A program made the translations under genes and the position numbers. A model generated the notes under the pieces. That model saw only the letters and a program-made list of their open reading frames with translations, was not told where the DNA came from and did not search any database. A DNA stretch of 64,000 nucleotides, taken from positions 1 through 64,000 of the IMG/VR virus record IMGVR_UViG_3300036792_000107. One strand, given 5' to 3'. This stretch comes from a virus. Shown here piece after piece: positions 31,790 through 40,197 of this stretch; position 1 is the first letter of the stretch; each line of letters starts with the position of its first letter.

Positions 31790-31830
31790 GTCTCATTCCG
31801 AGTATACAAAACATACTCGGTCTATGAGAC
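31790..31830. promoter_or_regulatory. Palindromic operator candidate
   Basis: 31790-31796 pairs with 31824-31830 (7 bp) and 31798-31805 with 31813-31820 (8 bp, CCGAGTAT/ATACTCGG, 7-base spacer). Sits in the middle of the divergent gap between polymerase and primase-helicase, well placed for a regulator acting on both. Confidence 0.55.
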
Positions 31831-31927
31831 TCCTTCGAACGAGAAGCGGGCAAGTTTCTCAAGACGGTGTAAGACGGACATTTGCGACAGTCCCCTCAGA
31901 TTTTTACGACACAGCGACAGGCCGTGA

Positions 31928-31933
31928 TACAGT
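31928..31933 (+). promoter_or_regulatory. -10 hexamer of leaderless type for primase-helicase
   Basis: TGATACAGT: an extended -10 with TACAGT at -12 to -7 from ATG 31940. No ribosome site. Confidence 0.6.
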
Positions 31934-31939
31934 GCTGGC

Positions 31940-34204
31940 ATGACACAGTTCCAGTCACCTTCCGCGCTGCTCGGCCTCGCCCAGGACATGATCCTGAAGG
32001 GCTGGCAGCCGGTGTGGTGCCCGCAGCGCCAGTCAGGTTCGTTCTCCCCTGAAGCAGGCTGCACAGGAGGGGTGGAGTACCCCACGGTCCTTCCGCAGCC
32101 TGCCGTTGCCCACAAGCTGGCCTTCCGCCCGCCTCCCAACGTGATCGCGATCGACGTGGACCACTACGAGGACAAGCACGGCGAGGACACCCTGATGCGC
32201 GCGGAAGCGTGGCTGGGCGAGCTGCCGATGACGTTCCGGGTAACCAGTCGCGGGTACAGCAACCCCTCCGGCCGCTACCTCTTCCGCATCCCGGCCGACC
32301 TGACGGTCACCGACTCCTCCCTCTACCAGTTCGCCGACCCCGGCACGGGCAAGACCGACATCGAGATCGTCCGCACAGGGCACCGCTTCTCATGGGCACC
32401 CGGCGACTACCACTTCAAGAACGACCAGCTCATCCAGTGCTGGGACGAAGAAGGCACGCTGTGCGAGCTGCCCGTGGTCACCGACCTTCCCGAGCTGCCG
32501 GAGAAGTGGGTCGCCTACTTCCGCAACCCGCCGGTACCGCAGAGCCGCGAAGCGTACACGAGGCCCAGCGACGGCGCTGAGTGGTGGCTTTCCCAGGCTG
32601 ACTCCTCACTCGGTTCCGACGCCGAGCTGTCTTCGTTCGCTTACAACATGCTGCTCTCGCGGGTATCCGAAGAAGAGATCTGGGAGCAGTGGCAGCGCGT
32701 AGCCGTAGACCTTGACCCGGCGCGTCCGTGGGAGCGCAGCGACTTCGACCGCCACATGGGCAGCCGCGCGCAGAACAAGGCAGCGGACGTGCTCGCCAGG
32801 CAGGACCACGAGTACCAGTACGCGCTCAACACCCCCGGCATGACCGAAGAACGCCTTCGCGAGATCGCAGAGGGGAACGCCAGGGCGTACGAGCTGCGCC
32901 AGGCCGTGACCGCCAGCGTGGAAGTGCCGTTCAACACCGAAGTCCTCCAGCGGTACGCAGACCGCGCGGGCATCACCCTCCCCGCAGACGGCGACGACGA
33001 AGACGAGCAGCTTGTAGACGTAGAGCTGGCCGTGCGGGCGCAGCCCGGCTACCAGCAGCTGCTGTGGCAGGAACTCATGCGGACGTTCGCCCGGCGCGAG
33101 GCCGCGAAGATGCTCCAGGGGAAGTTCGACGGCTTCGAGGACATCAGCGCCCTGGAGGCTCCGCCTGACCCCGCGCTGCTCCTGGTCACCGGCAAGGACA
33201 GCCCCGCTACCGCAGTCATCGCCCCGAAGACCGTTACCGTGCTGTCAGGCCACCGTGCCTCCGGCAAGACGTGGATCTCGGCGATGTGGGCGGCGCAGGT
33301 GATCAGGGCCGGCGGTCACGTGCTGTGGCTGGACTTCGAACGGCAGCCGCACGGCCTGATGCAGAAGCTGTCCGCCACGGGACTCCCGAAGCACATGATC
33401 GCGCACCAGCTGCACTACACGAGCAGGCTTCCCGGCGTGGACGTACTCACCGCCGACATCACGCGCTACAAGGGCTACGGCAGGCCGGTGCTGTTCGTAG
33501 TCGATGCCTTCCGTGGCCTCCAGAACACCCTGTCCCCTGAGGCCAGCGCCTACGACGGCGATGCGGTGGAGCGCGTCTACCTGGAGTACCTGAACCCGTG
33601 CTCGGAGGCGGGCGCTACCATCTGCCTGCTGGACCACATCGCGAAGAACGGCAACGGCAGTACCTTCGGCAGCGAGCGGAAGGAGTCGGCAGCGGACGTA
33701 GTCATCAAGGTCGAACAGCTCGCCCCGTTCACCAAGACCGTGCCCGGATTCTCCTCCATGGAGGTGACCAAGGACAGGTACGGCGTGATCGCGGCGGGGT
33801 CGATGGCCGGCTACCTGTGGATGCCGGGGGACGGTTCGAAGTCGGGGAGTTCGATCGAGCAGTACCCGTCCGGCCCCGAGCTGAGGAACTGGAGCCCGAG
33901 GGAGTCCGAGGAAGCAGCCGCAGTCGAACTCAGCCACAAGGGCCAGCGGGAGGTCGCCGTGGCGCAGGTGGTCGCGGACAATCCGTTGCAGTTCGGCCCG
34001 AGGGAGCTGGGACGCCATGTCCAGAGCGTGTACCCGGAGCTGTTCCCGAGCGCCAAGGCAGCCACTGACTTCGCGGGCAGGATGTGCAAGGAAGGCAAGC
34101 TGCTCAAGGAAGACGGCCCGCAGGGGAAGTACGACGTACCGAGGGTGAACCTCAGCAGCGCGGCGGCGATCGACTTGACGGCCATGGTAGGGGACGGGGA
34201 GTAA
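31940..34204 (+). CDS. Primase-polymerase / RepA-type helicase
   Basis: 754 residues. N-terminal half like bifunctional primase-polymerase domains: AIDVDHYED with Asp72 and Asp74, then TGHRFSWAPG. C-terminal half is a RecA/RepA-type ATPase: Walker A SGHRASGKT (Lys443), Walker B VLFVVDAFR (Asp522), and ICLLDHIAKNG...GSERK. Such fusions prime and unwind DNA at phage forks. ATG with leaderless-type promoter; next gene follows after four bases. Confidence 0.85.
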   Translation: MTQFQSPSALLGLAQDMILKGWQPVWCPQRQSGSFSPEAGCTGGVEYPTVLPQPAVAHKLAFRPPPNVIAIDVDHYEDKHGEDTLMRAEAWLGELPMTFRVTSRGYSNPSGRYLFRIPADLTVTDSSLYQFADPGTGKTDIEIVRTGHRFSWAPGDYHFKNDQLIQCWDEEGTLCELPVVTDLPELPEKWVAYFRNPPVPQSREAYTRPSDGAEWWLSQADSSLGSDAELSSFAYNMLLSRVSEEEIWEQWQRVAVDLDPARPWERSDFDRHMGSRAQNKAADVLARQDHEYQYALNTPGMTEERLREIAEGNARAYELRQAVTASVEVPFNTEVLQRYADRAGITLPADGDDEDEQLVDVELAVRAQPGYQQLLWQELMRTFARREAAKMLQGKFDGFEDISALEAPPDPALLLVTGKDSPATAVIAPKTVTVLSGHRASGKTWISAMWAAQVIRAGGHVLWLDFERQPHGLMQKLSATGLPKHMIAHQLHYTSRLPGVDVLTADITRYKGYGRPVLFVVDAFRGLQNTLSPEASAYDGDAVERVYLEYLNPCSEAGATICLLDHIAKNGNGSTFGSERKESAADVVIKVEQLAPFTKTVPGFSSMEVTKDRYGVIAAGSMAGYLWMPGDGSKSGSSIEQYPSGPELRNWSPRESEEAAAVELSHKGQREVAVAQVVADNPLQFGPRELGRHVQSVYPELFPSAKAATDFAGRMCKEGKLLKEDGPQGKYDVPRVNLSSAAAIDLTAMVGDGE

Positions 34205-34208
34205 ACCT

Positions 34209-34916
34209 GTGACACGGAGCGTTGTACTAGGTATGAGTACAGACCTAGCTGCCCGGAGGCCCGAGTCTCCGTTCGACAGCCTCAAGCACACCGACCCTGA
34301 CACAGGAGAGGATTACTGGCTCACCCGCGAAATGTGGGAGCCAGCCGGCTACGCTACGTGGCAGAAGTTCGAGGAGCTTGTGAAGCGGGCCATCAAGGTC
34401 TGCGAGGACAAGTTCCCAGGTCAGGGATATATTAACGACTCAGTTAAATCATCGCCGATGCCAAACGGGGGCGCTCGGGAGGTGAAGGACTACCGCTGCA
34501 CCCGTTACGGTGCGTACATGGTTCTCAGCCGGTCGGACAAGCCACACCTAGCCGACTACTTCGTCATGCAGACCATGTACGCGGAGAACGCACAGCGCAT
34601 TGAGGCAGTCGTCTCAGCTTCCCCGGATAAGGGTTCACTGGAGTGGTTCGATGCGCTGATGTCGCGGGGTGTCGTGGACTTCTTCGCGAACGGCAACCCG
34701 AAGTGCGTGGACCCGGAGTACAGGCCCGTCCAGTCGGTTACCGTGACACAGGTTCCGGACAAGGAAGCCTACGCTGTAGTCGAGCGTAAGATCGTGGACG
34801 CTCAGGTGAAGGCGTGCTCTGCCATCGCCGCCGAGCGTGAGCGGGGTATGAGCGCCGTCCAGCACTTCTACAGCGCACTGGGCCGCAAGCCTGTGTCCGG
34901 CGGCAGTGAAACTTGA
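34209..34916 (+). CDS. DinD/BRO-like protein
   Basis: 235 residues. Residues about 20-125 match the N-terminal domain of DNA-damage-inducible protein D: WEPAGYATWQKFEELVKRA, ACE-like VCED, KSSPMPNGGAREVKDYRCTRYGAYMVLSRSDK, ADYFVMQT. C-terminal half is helical. GTG behind GGGGAG. Likely a regulator or repair-associated protein; exact role of this family in phages is unclear. Confidence 0.7.
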   Translation: MTRSVVLGMSTDLAARRPESPFDSLKHTDPDTGEDYWLTREMWEPAGYATWQKFEELVKRAIKVCEDKFPGQGYINDSVKSSPMPNGGAREVKDYRCTRYGAYMVLSRSDKPHLADYFVMQTMYAENAQRIEAVVSASPDKGSLEWFDALMSRGVVDFFANGNPKCVDPEYRPVQSVTVTQVPDKEAYAVVERKIVDAQVKACSAIAAERERGMSAVQHFYSALGRKPVSGGSET

Positions 34917-34985
34917 AGCATCCCGGCTGAGCTGGAAGACCCGAACTCCAAGGCATGGGACAACCCCCACATCTAACCAGCTAGG

Positions 34986-35022
34986 GTTAAAGGGAGTCTC
35001 CATCGCGGGGGCTCCCTTTAAC
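34986..35022 (+). terminator. Terminator
   Basis: 34986-35001 pairs with 35007-35022 (16 bp, two G-U) around ATCGC, followed by TTTGCG. Ends the primase-helicase/DinD unit. Confidence 0.85.
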
Positions 35023-35029
35023 TTTGCGC

Positions 35030-35035
35030 TAGACT
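35030..35035 (+). promoter_or_regulatory. -10-like TAGACT before 35043 gene
   Basis: TAGACT lies seven bases before the ATG and right after the terminator, with no ribosome site; a near-leaderless start. Confidence 0.45.
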
Positions 35036-35042
35036 CACGCTC

Positions 35043-35201
35043 ATGGATAACGAGTTCGAACCTACTGACGCTGGGCTTGCCGAGATCGGCGTGACCCGCG
35101 AGACTGCGCGCAAGGTCCGCGACGCCTACCGCAAGTACGACTGGGAGCATTTCCAGGCTAGCTACAAGGAGAACTGCAAGAAGTACTTCGACCTGGAATA
35201 G
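35043..35201 (+). CDS. 52-residue helical protein
   Basis: Charged, Lys/Glu/Tyr-rich, probably two helices with a possible helix-turn-helix (LAEIGVTRETARKVRDAY). No ribosome site; TAGACT upstream suggests near-leaderless expression. Function unknown. Confidence 0.6.
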   Translation: MDNEFEPTDAGLAEIGVTRETARKVRDAYRKYDWEHFQASYKENCKKYFDLE

Positions 35202-35217
35202 GTTCTGTAGTCACCTG

Positions 35218-35226
35218 GTTACACCC
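35218..35226 (+). promoter_or_regulatory. GTTACACC motif before lipoprotein gene
   Basis: GGTTACACC stands four bases before ATG 35230. The same nine bases stand four bases before ATG 49614 on the other strand; neither start has a ribosome site. Possibly a second promoter type. Confidence 0.4.
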
Positions 35227-35229
35227 AGT

Positions 35230-35712
35230 ATGAAGACAACCACTAAGACTGCGCTCGGGGGCTTCGCGATGGTCGCCGTGGCTCTCGGCGCGGCTGCCTG
35301 CACCTCGCACTCCAGCACGCCAGCGCACGCCGCTCCCGGCCCCACTGTCACCGAGACCATCCCCGTGGCCGGCCCGACCCAGACCGTGACCAAGTCGCCG
35401 CCGCCTCCCCCGACAGGATCGACCGTCGCTACCTTGACCGGCTCCGGAACAGCGGTTACCAAGTCCTTTAACGTGCCGGCGTCCGGAGATTTCGTAGTCC
35501 AGTGGACGTACTCGGGCAACGACTCCTCCGGCAGCGCGGACAACTTCATCGTCACCAACACCGGGGCCGGCCTCGCTACGAGCCTCCCCAACGACATCGC
35601 CACCTCCGGGCACGGTTCGACTGAGGTCACCGGGGACAGCGGCACCGAGTCGTTCAACGTCCAGGCTGACTCCACGTGCTCGTGGACCATTACCGTAGTC
35701 AGCGCCTCTTAA
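35230..35712 (+). CDS. Lipoprotein
   Basis: 160 residues. Signal peptide with lipobox LGAAAC (Cys 24), a Pro/Thr-rich spacer (to about 63), then a beta-sandwich-like domain of about 95 residues. Would be tethered outside the membrane. Superinfection exclusion is a reasonable guess only. Confidence 0.7.
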   Translation: MKTTTKTALGGFAMVAVALGAAACTSHSSTPAHAAPGPTVTETIPVAGPTQTVTKSPPPPPTGSTVATLTGSGTAVTKSFNVPASGDFVVQWTYSGNDSSGSADNFIVTNTGAGLATSLPNDIATSGHGSTEVTGDSGTESFNVQADSTCSWTITVVSAS

Positions 35713-35735
35713 CGTCAGGTGGTGCGCTACCGTTT

Positions 35736-35761
35736 AAGGACTCCCGGCCGTGGGGGTCCTT
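35736..35761 (+). terminator. Terminator
   Basis: 35736-35745 pairs with 35752-35761 (10 bp, one G-U), loop GGCCGT, then TAGCGTTTAGG. Lies 23 bases after the lipoprotein stop. Confidence 0.75.
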
Positions 35762-35778
35762 TAGCGTTTAGGAGAACG

Positions 35779-36144
35779 GTGAAGACGTACGAGCAGGTAC
35801 AAGTGGGCGACGACGTCCTGGTGTTCGACTACAACGGGCACCGCATAGGGCAGCCAGACGACGGCTGGGAGGGGAAGGTCGTGAAGGCAGGCCCGAAGCT
35901 CATCACGATCGACTACGGGAAGTACACGACGGAGGTCTTCCGGCGCGAGTCTGGCCGCGCCAACGACAGGTACGGGCACCAGTACTACAAGACCCCTGAG
36001 GAGTACGCGGAGACGCGCCGCCGTAGTGACGCGCTCGCTGCGCTGCGGGAGTTCGGGCTGGAGCCGGTCAGGTTCTCAGGCGTCAAGAACATCGCCACTG
36101 ACAGGCTCATCCAGATTGTCGCGCTGCTGGAAGAACCCGAATGA
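35779..36144 (+). CDS. Hypothetical protein
   Basis: 121 residues, GTG behind TTAGGAGAAC; the longer frame from 35719 crosses the terminator and is rejected. SH3-like beta start (VGDDVLVFDYNGHRIG), helical end. No family recognised. Confidence 0.65.
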   Translation: MKTYEQVQVGDDVLVFDYNGHRIGQPDDGWEGKVVKAGPKLITIDYGKYTTEVFRRESGRANDRYGHQYYKTPEEYAETRRRSDALAALREFGLEPVRFSGVKNIATDRLIQIVALLEEPE

Positions 36145-36150
36145 TACAAT
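36145..36150 (+). promoter_or_regulatory. -10 hexamer of leaderless type for 36157 gene
   Basis: TGATACAAT: near-consensus extended -10, TACAAT at -12 to -7 of ATG 36157, overlapping the previous gene's stop. Confidence 0.65.
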
Positions 36151-36156
36151 TCCGGC

Positions 36157-36564
36157 ATGACAACGCCACCGGCCACCGGGGTCACGGCACAGCCGAAGGT
36201 CAAGAAGAGGCAGAAGGTAGAGCCCGAAGAAGGCTCAGACCTCAGCCGCCTGTTCTACGAGCTGCCCGAACTCGAAGCGCAGAAGAAGGAAGCAGAGGAG
36301 AAGCTGGCCGCGCACAAGCGCAAGATCCAGCAGGAGATCTCGAAGTCCGTAGCCAGCCCCGGTGACATGCCGGACCAGTTCGACATCCCCGCCGACCCTC
36401 ACGGCGGCTACCCCGCCTACACCCTGGCTGCCCGTGAAGGCGCGTGGCGCGTGGACACCGAGGCACTGAAGTCGGAAGACCCCGAGACCTACGTGAAGTG
36501 GGCGAAGCGCGGTCAGCCGTACTGGGAGCTGAAGAGGAAGACAACGAACAGGGTGAAGCGGTGA
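36157..36564 (+). CDS. Hypothetical protein
   Basis: 135 residues. Basic start, a coiled-coil helix (about 30-65), then a small C-terminal domain with WRVDTEALKSEDPETYVKWA. First of a four-gene coupled unit leading to the Cas4-like nuclease. No family recognised. Confidence 0.65.
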   Translation: MTTPPATGVTAQPKVKKRQKVEPEEGSDLSRLFYELPELEAQKKEAEEKLAAHKRKIQQEISKSVASPGDMPDQFDIPADPHGGYPAYTLAAREGAWRVDTEALKSEDPETYVKWAKRGQPYWELKRKTTNRVKR

Positions 36565-36668
36565 TCTGGGCCGCGCTCGCAGTCATCTTCGGGGTGCTGC
36601 TCGTCGTCTCCCTCGGTGTCATCATCGGCTTCATTCACCTGCTGATGCACATGATGGACGGCTTCTGA
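36561..36668 (+). CDS. 35-residue membrane peptide
   Basis: GTG in a GTGA overlap; one membrane helix (about 3-25) with a His/Met-rich end. Unknown role. Confidence 0.65.
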   Translation: MIWAALAVIFGVLLVVSLGVIIGFIHLLMHMMDGF

Positions 36669-36781
36669 TGGCTACCTACATTCTCCTCGGGCTGCTCGCC
36701 TTTATCTCCGTGGCTTTCTGGCTCACCGTTTTCACTTACGCGATCAAGTTCATGATCCCCGCGAGGCAGCGCCGTGGATAA
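36668..36781 (+). CDS. 37-residue membrane peptide
   Basis: ATG in a TGATG junction; one membrane helix and a basic tail. It overlaps the nuclease start by eight bases. The two neighbouring micro-membrane peptides may act together. Confidence 0.65.
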   Translation: MATYILLGLLAFISVAFWLTVFTYAIKFMIPARQRRG

Positions 36782-37664
36782 CCTCCCGAGCCTCGAAGCA
36801 TGGGCAGCTCAGACCCGTAACGCCTCCCCGATGCTGGGCCAGAACGGCAACTCGGCGTGGGCGCAGCGCTATTCACAGGAACTCCGAGAGGTTGTGGTCC
36901 GTTATGCCGACCGGCTCCCCCGTAACGTCCAGCGGCACCTGGGTCCGTCTGAACTCGGCCACCTTTGCGATAGGCAGCTCGTCGGTAAGATGGCGGGCAT
37001 ATCGCTGGGGTCCGGCGGAGGCAATAATATGCATGACCCGTGGGCGTCTATTGTCGGTACAGCTATCCATTCATTTCTCGAACAAGCCTTTCACTGGGAA
37101 TCACAGCGGCTGATCGAAGAGAACCACGTCACTAACGCACGCGGGGTAAGGTGGTGGACGGAGCGGAAGGTAACCCCTGACCCTGGTGCCCCGTCTCCCC
37201 ACCCCGGCACCGCCGACCTCTACGACGCGGCGACCTTCACCTTGAACGACCACAAGTGCCAGTCCGAGGGAGTCCGCGACAAGCTCCGCAGGCACGGCCC
37301 TCCTCATCACTACTTCATGCAGATGCTGCTGTACGCCATGGGCTACATGTACGAGGGCTACCAGGTGCAGCGTGTGTGCCTGGTGTCCTGGCCGCGTACC
37401 CACTCGACACTGGACGACATGTACGTCTGGGAGCACGTCATCACGGACGAAGACATCGTCGCCGTGGCGAAGCTCATCGAGAAGACCCAGGTCCGTGAGC
37501 AGCTGGCCCAGCTCGTAGTCAACGGCGACGTGAACTACATGGAGATCCCGGCCGCCCCTTCCGACGAGGACTGCCAGTACTGTCCTTTCTTCAGGCCGGA
37601 CGCCGCGTTCAACCCGAACGTCAGGGGCTGCGCCGGCACCGCCGGAATAAAGAAGGCCGCTTAA
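36774..37664 (+). CDS. Cas4/RecB-like PD-(D/E)XK nuclease
   Basis: 296 residues. One Cys after the start (SELGHLCDRQ) and C-terminal DCQYCPFF...RGC make a four-Cys Fe-S site as in Cas4/AddB nucleases; between them GTAIHSFLEQ, GTADLYD and LNDHKCQ supply the metal-binding and catalytic residues of the PD-(D/E)XK fold. GTG start. In phages such proteins process DNA ends in replication and recombination. Confidence 0.8.
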   Translation: MDNLPSLEAWAAQTRNASPMLGQNGNSAWAQRYSQELREVVVRYADRLPRNVQRHLGPSELGHLCDRQLVGKMAGISLGSGGGNNMHDPWASIVGTAIHSFLEQAFHWESQRLIEENHVTNARGVRWWTERKVTPDPGAPSPHPGTADLYDAATFTLNDHKCQSEGVRDKLRRHGPPHHYFMQMLLYAMGYMYEGYQVQRVCLVSWPRTHSTLDDMYVWEHVITDEDIVAVAKLIEKTQVREQLAQLVVNGDVNYMEIPAAPSDEDCQYCPFFRPDAAFNPNVRGCAGTAGIKKAA

Positions 37665-37731
37665 CAGTTTAATCCGGCATGAATCACCTGAACTACAAGG
37701 CCCGGAAGCCCGCGAATCCCGGGAGGCTGCT

Positions 37732-38052
37732 GTGCAACCTGTCCCGCCCCTTCCACCTGTTCCTCAGGGTGGGCGGCCCTGTGTTCCTTCTCCATATGGA
37801 GGTTGGCTCTGCGGTACTCACGGTACGCCCCTTGCCGGCTGTTCTCGGAGCGAGGAAGAAGCCGTGAGCTACGACTACGACGACGCCTACTTCTGTCACG
37901 GGTACCATCTCTGCCCGACGGTCTTCGCCGATAAATCCAACTTCTGGGTGGGGATGCTGGGCGGCGACATCTGGTTTGAGGCTCCTACCAAGGAAAAGCT
38001 GACCGAACTCATCGAAGAAGCCGTCGGCAGCGTGCCCGAGCCGGTATGCTAG
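37732..38052 (+). CDS. Cys/His-containing hypothetical protein
   Basis: 106 residues, GTG behind GGGAGG. CVPSPYGGWLCGTHGTPLAGC suggests a zinc site; acidic end. A competing frame from 37679 overlaps it but lacks protein-like composition. A start at 37864 would give only the acidic half. Confidence 0.6.
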   Translation: MQPVPPLPPVPQGGRPCVPSPYGGWLCGTHGTPLAGCSRSEEEAVSYDYDDAYFCHGYHLCPTVFADKSNFWVGMLGGDIWFEAPTKEKLTELIEEAVGSVPEPVC

Positions 38053-38145
38053 GAGGTGCCAGGCAAGATTTTTCGTAGTCAAGGAATAGACCTGAAGACC
38101 TGGCCGTTACACCACACGACCCACTGAGCACCTGGAGAACATCAC

Positions 38146-39105
38146 ATGCAGTTCAACCCGACCCTGTACGCCCAGATCGCGGCTACGAGCCCTGTTAACG
38201 CCCAGCAGTACCTCGAAGCGTGCAGCGCCCCTCTCTCAGCGAACACCGCCGTCAACCCGGCCGCGCTTCCCACTCCGACGTCCCAGCCGCAGGCACAGCC
38301 CTACGTGAACCCGGCGGCAGTAGCTCAGCCCGCACCTGAACTCGCACGCGGCACCCTGGAGGACTTCTACTCCCAGCCGACCGGCGGCTCGGCACCTTCT
38401 ATCACCTCGAAGTTCTTCACCAAGCGCCAGCAGGGCTCCTGGCTCCAGCTCGAAGTCACCAGGGACGTGACCAACGCGGACGTCCGCCAGCAGACCACCC
38501 CGCAGGGCCAGCCCCAGGTCTACCGTGACGGCAAGCCGAAGTTCGTGCTCGTGGTCCCGCTCAAGGTCACCGGCTCCAGCGACGGCACGCACTTCACCGA
38601 GTTCCCGGACGGCGAGGGATCGCTGTGGGTCAAGGGCGTTCTCGCTGACGAACTGCGCCGGTCGATGACGGCAGCGGGAGACCCGAGCGGCTACCCGAAG
38701 GGCGGCGCGACGATCGTCATGCAGTCCTCCGGCGAGAAGCCGTCGCGGACTCCCGGCTTCAGCCCCACCAAGCTGTACCAGCTCCAGTACTCGGGGCCGG
38801 TTACCGCTGCGGCGGAGGCCATCACGACGGGCGTCCCTCCTACGGTAACGGCGATACCTTCTGCCGTCACTTCTGCCCCTGCGCCGACGCCTGTGACCCT
38901 GGCTGCCCCCTCGGCTGCGCCGGCTAACCCTCCTGTACCCTCTATCCCTACTGCGGCTGCCACTACGCCTCCGGCTGCCCCGGTAGCCGTCGCCGCTGAC
39001 ACCGCTCCCGTGGCCAGCTTCCAGCCGCCGAACGCGACTCCCGTAGCCGCTCCGGTGCTGGACGACAAGGCCGCCCTCCTCGCCCGTCTTCAGGGCAACG
39101 GGTAA
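38146..39105 (+). CDS. Probable ssDNA-binding protein
   Basis: 319 residues. A core at about 70-225 (FFTKRQQGSWLQLEV, VYRDGKPKFVLVVPLKV, GSLWVKGVLADELRRSMTAAG, LYQLQY) resembles the OB-type ssDNA-binding proteins of actinophages in segment order; flanked by Pro/Ala-rich disordered arms and an acidic-containing tail. Placed after the Cas4-like nuclease. Family call tentative. Confidence 0.6.
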   Translation: MQFNPTLYAQIAATSPVNAQQYLEACSAPLSANTAVNPAALPTPTSQPQAQPYVNPAAVAQPAPELARGTLEDFYSQPTGGSAPSITSKFFTKRQQGSWLQLEVTRDVTNADVRQQTTPQGQPQVYRDGKPKFVLVVPLKVTGSSDGTHFTEFPDGEGSLWVKGVLADELRRSMTAAGDPSGYPKGGATIVMQSSGEKPSRTPGFSPTKLYQLQYSGPVTAAAEAITTGVPPTVTAIPSAVTSAPAPTPVTLAAPSAAPANPPVPSIPTAAATTPPAAPVAVAADTAPVASFQPPNATPVAAPVLDDKAALLARLQGNG

Positions 39106-39122
39106 CCACTCCCGGTTAAAGC

Positions 39123-39180
39123 GAAGGCCGGGCACCCGCGTCAAACCCACATCACGACGCTCCCCGGGTGCCCGGCCTTC
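39123..39180 (+). terminator. Terminator
   Basis: 39123-39138 perfectly complements 39165-39180 (16 bp), 26-base loop, followed by TTAAA. Closes the 36157-39105 unit. Confidence 0.85.
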
Positions 39181-39217
39181 TTAAACCACCTAAGAAACTA
39201 CCTAAAGGGGTACCGTC

Positions 39218-39733
39218 ATGTCCGTACTGCCAGACGACCGCGCCCGCATGTACATGGCCGCTGTCGAAGCCGAGCACCGCAGGGGCAAGGACTACCTGCT
39301 CCAGGTCTGGGAAACCGGGCACCTGATGCGCACGTACGAGGACCGGCCCGACGAGATCTCCGCCGCGATCGGCAAGTCCACGTTCTGGGTGTACGAGCGG
39401 CTTCGCCTCGCCGGGGACTACACCAGGGCTCAGCTTGTAGCACTTATCGACCAGTACAAGATCGAGACCAAGGCTGAGCTGATGTCCCGCGCGTACGGCC
39501 ACATCGCCCCGGCGGAGAAGACCCGCAAGGCCGTGCACATCCCGCTCACCCTCGTGCAGGAAGCGAACTACGTGGGCTTCGACATCACGGCGGAGCTGAA
39601 GCACTTCCTGTCCGAGGTGAAGCTGTCGGAGCTGCGGCCGATCCTCAACAAGTACTTCGCCGAGCACAAGGCGAAGGAGCAGGCCGCAGCGGTACCTTTC
39701 CCCGGGTTCACGCCGGCACCGCAGTACGTGTGA
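39218..39733 (+). CDS. Helical hypothetical protein
   Basis: 171 residues behind AAAGGGGTACCGTC. All-helical; residues about 44-68 (DEISAAIGKSTFWVYERLRLAG) resemble a helix-turn-helix of a ParB or sigma-like type. Perhaps a DNA-binding regulator. Confidence 0.6.
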   Translation: MSVLPDDRARMYMAAVEAEHRRGKDYLLQVWETGHLMRTYEDRPDEISAAIGKSTFWVYERLRLAGDYTRAQLVALIDQYKIETKAELMSRAYGHIAPAEKTRKAVHIPLTLVQEANYVGFDITAELKHFLSEVKLSELRPILNKYFAEHKAKEQAAAVPFPGFTPAPQYV

Positions 39734-39762
39734 CCTAAGTACCTCACGGAAGGGTGACCCGG

Positions 39763-39870
39763 TTGAAGTACGGATGGCAGGACTACGCGCTCATCGCAGG
39801 GATCGTCGCGTGCTTCGCGCTGTTCGTCTACGGCTGGGTCACCCTCCTGCTGGAGATGGGGTGGATCTGA
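39763..39870 (+). CDS. 35-residue membrane peptide (TTG start)
   Basis: TTG behind GAAGGGTGACCCGG. One membrane helix. TGATG junction with the next gene supports it. Confidence 0.6.
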   Translation: MKYGWQDYALIAGIVACFALFVYGWVTLLLEMGWI

Positions 39871-40034
39871 TGGTGTGGCAAGAAGTGAGCACGGTGCAGG
39901 AGGGCGCGGCGCTGAGCGAAGGCATCTGCCCGGTGCACGTTGCCTCCCTCGAACCGTGCCCTGTCCCGCGCTCCGGTCATCTTCACGGGTACTGCCCGCT
40001 GTGTGACATGTGGTGGATAGGAGGCGTACATTGA
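39870..40034 (+). CDS. 54-residue Cys/His protein
   Basis: CPVH...C...C-x2-C pattern (last part YCPLCDMW) fits a zinc finger. ATG in TGATG junction; ends overlapping a TTG start. Confidence 0.6.
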   Translation: MVWQEVSTVQEGAALSEGICPVHVASLEPCPVPRSGHLHGYCPLCDMWWIGGVH

Positions 40035-40195
40035 ACTTCCCTGACATGCCTACGACGTACGAGCTGACGCGGGAAGTAGCTGACCACGAGCTGCTGCTGG
40101 TGTTCAACAGCGACGATGAATGCTCGCGGTTCCGTGAGTGGCTGGAAGGACCGGGATGGGACGGCTTCAAGCGGTACTGCGAGAAGGGACGGTAG
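40031..40195 (+). CDS. Small protein (TTG start)
   Basis: 54 residues; TTG 40031 follows AGGAGGCGTACA. A small alpha/beta protein ending in GWDGFKRYCEKGR. Precedes the SNF2 gene by two bases. Confidence 0.6.
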   Translation: MNFPDMPTTYELTREVADHELLLVFNSDDECSRFREWLEGPGWDGFKRYCEKGR

Positions 40196-40197
40196 TA

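Noticed and set aside
37679-37867. ORF starting ATG 37679 with a promoter-like box in front
   Set aside because: Its product lacks protein-like composition and it overlaps the 37732 gene, which has a GGGAGG ribosome site.
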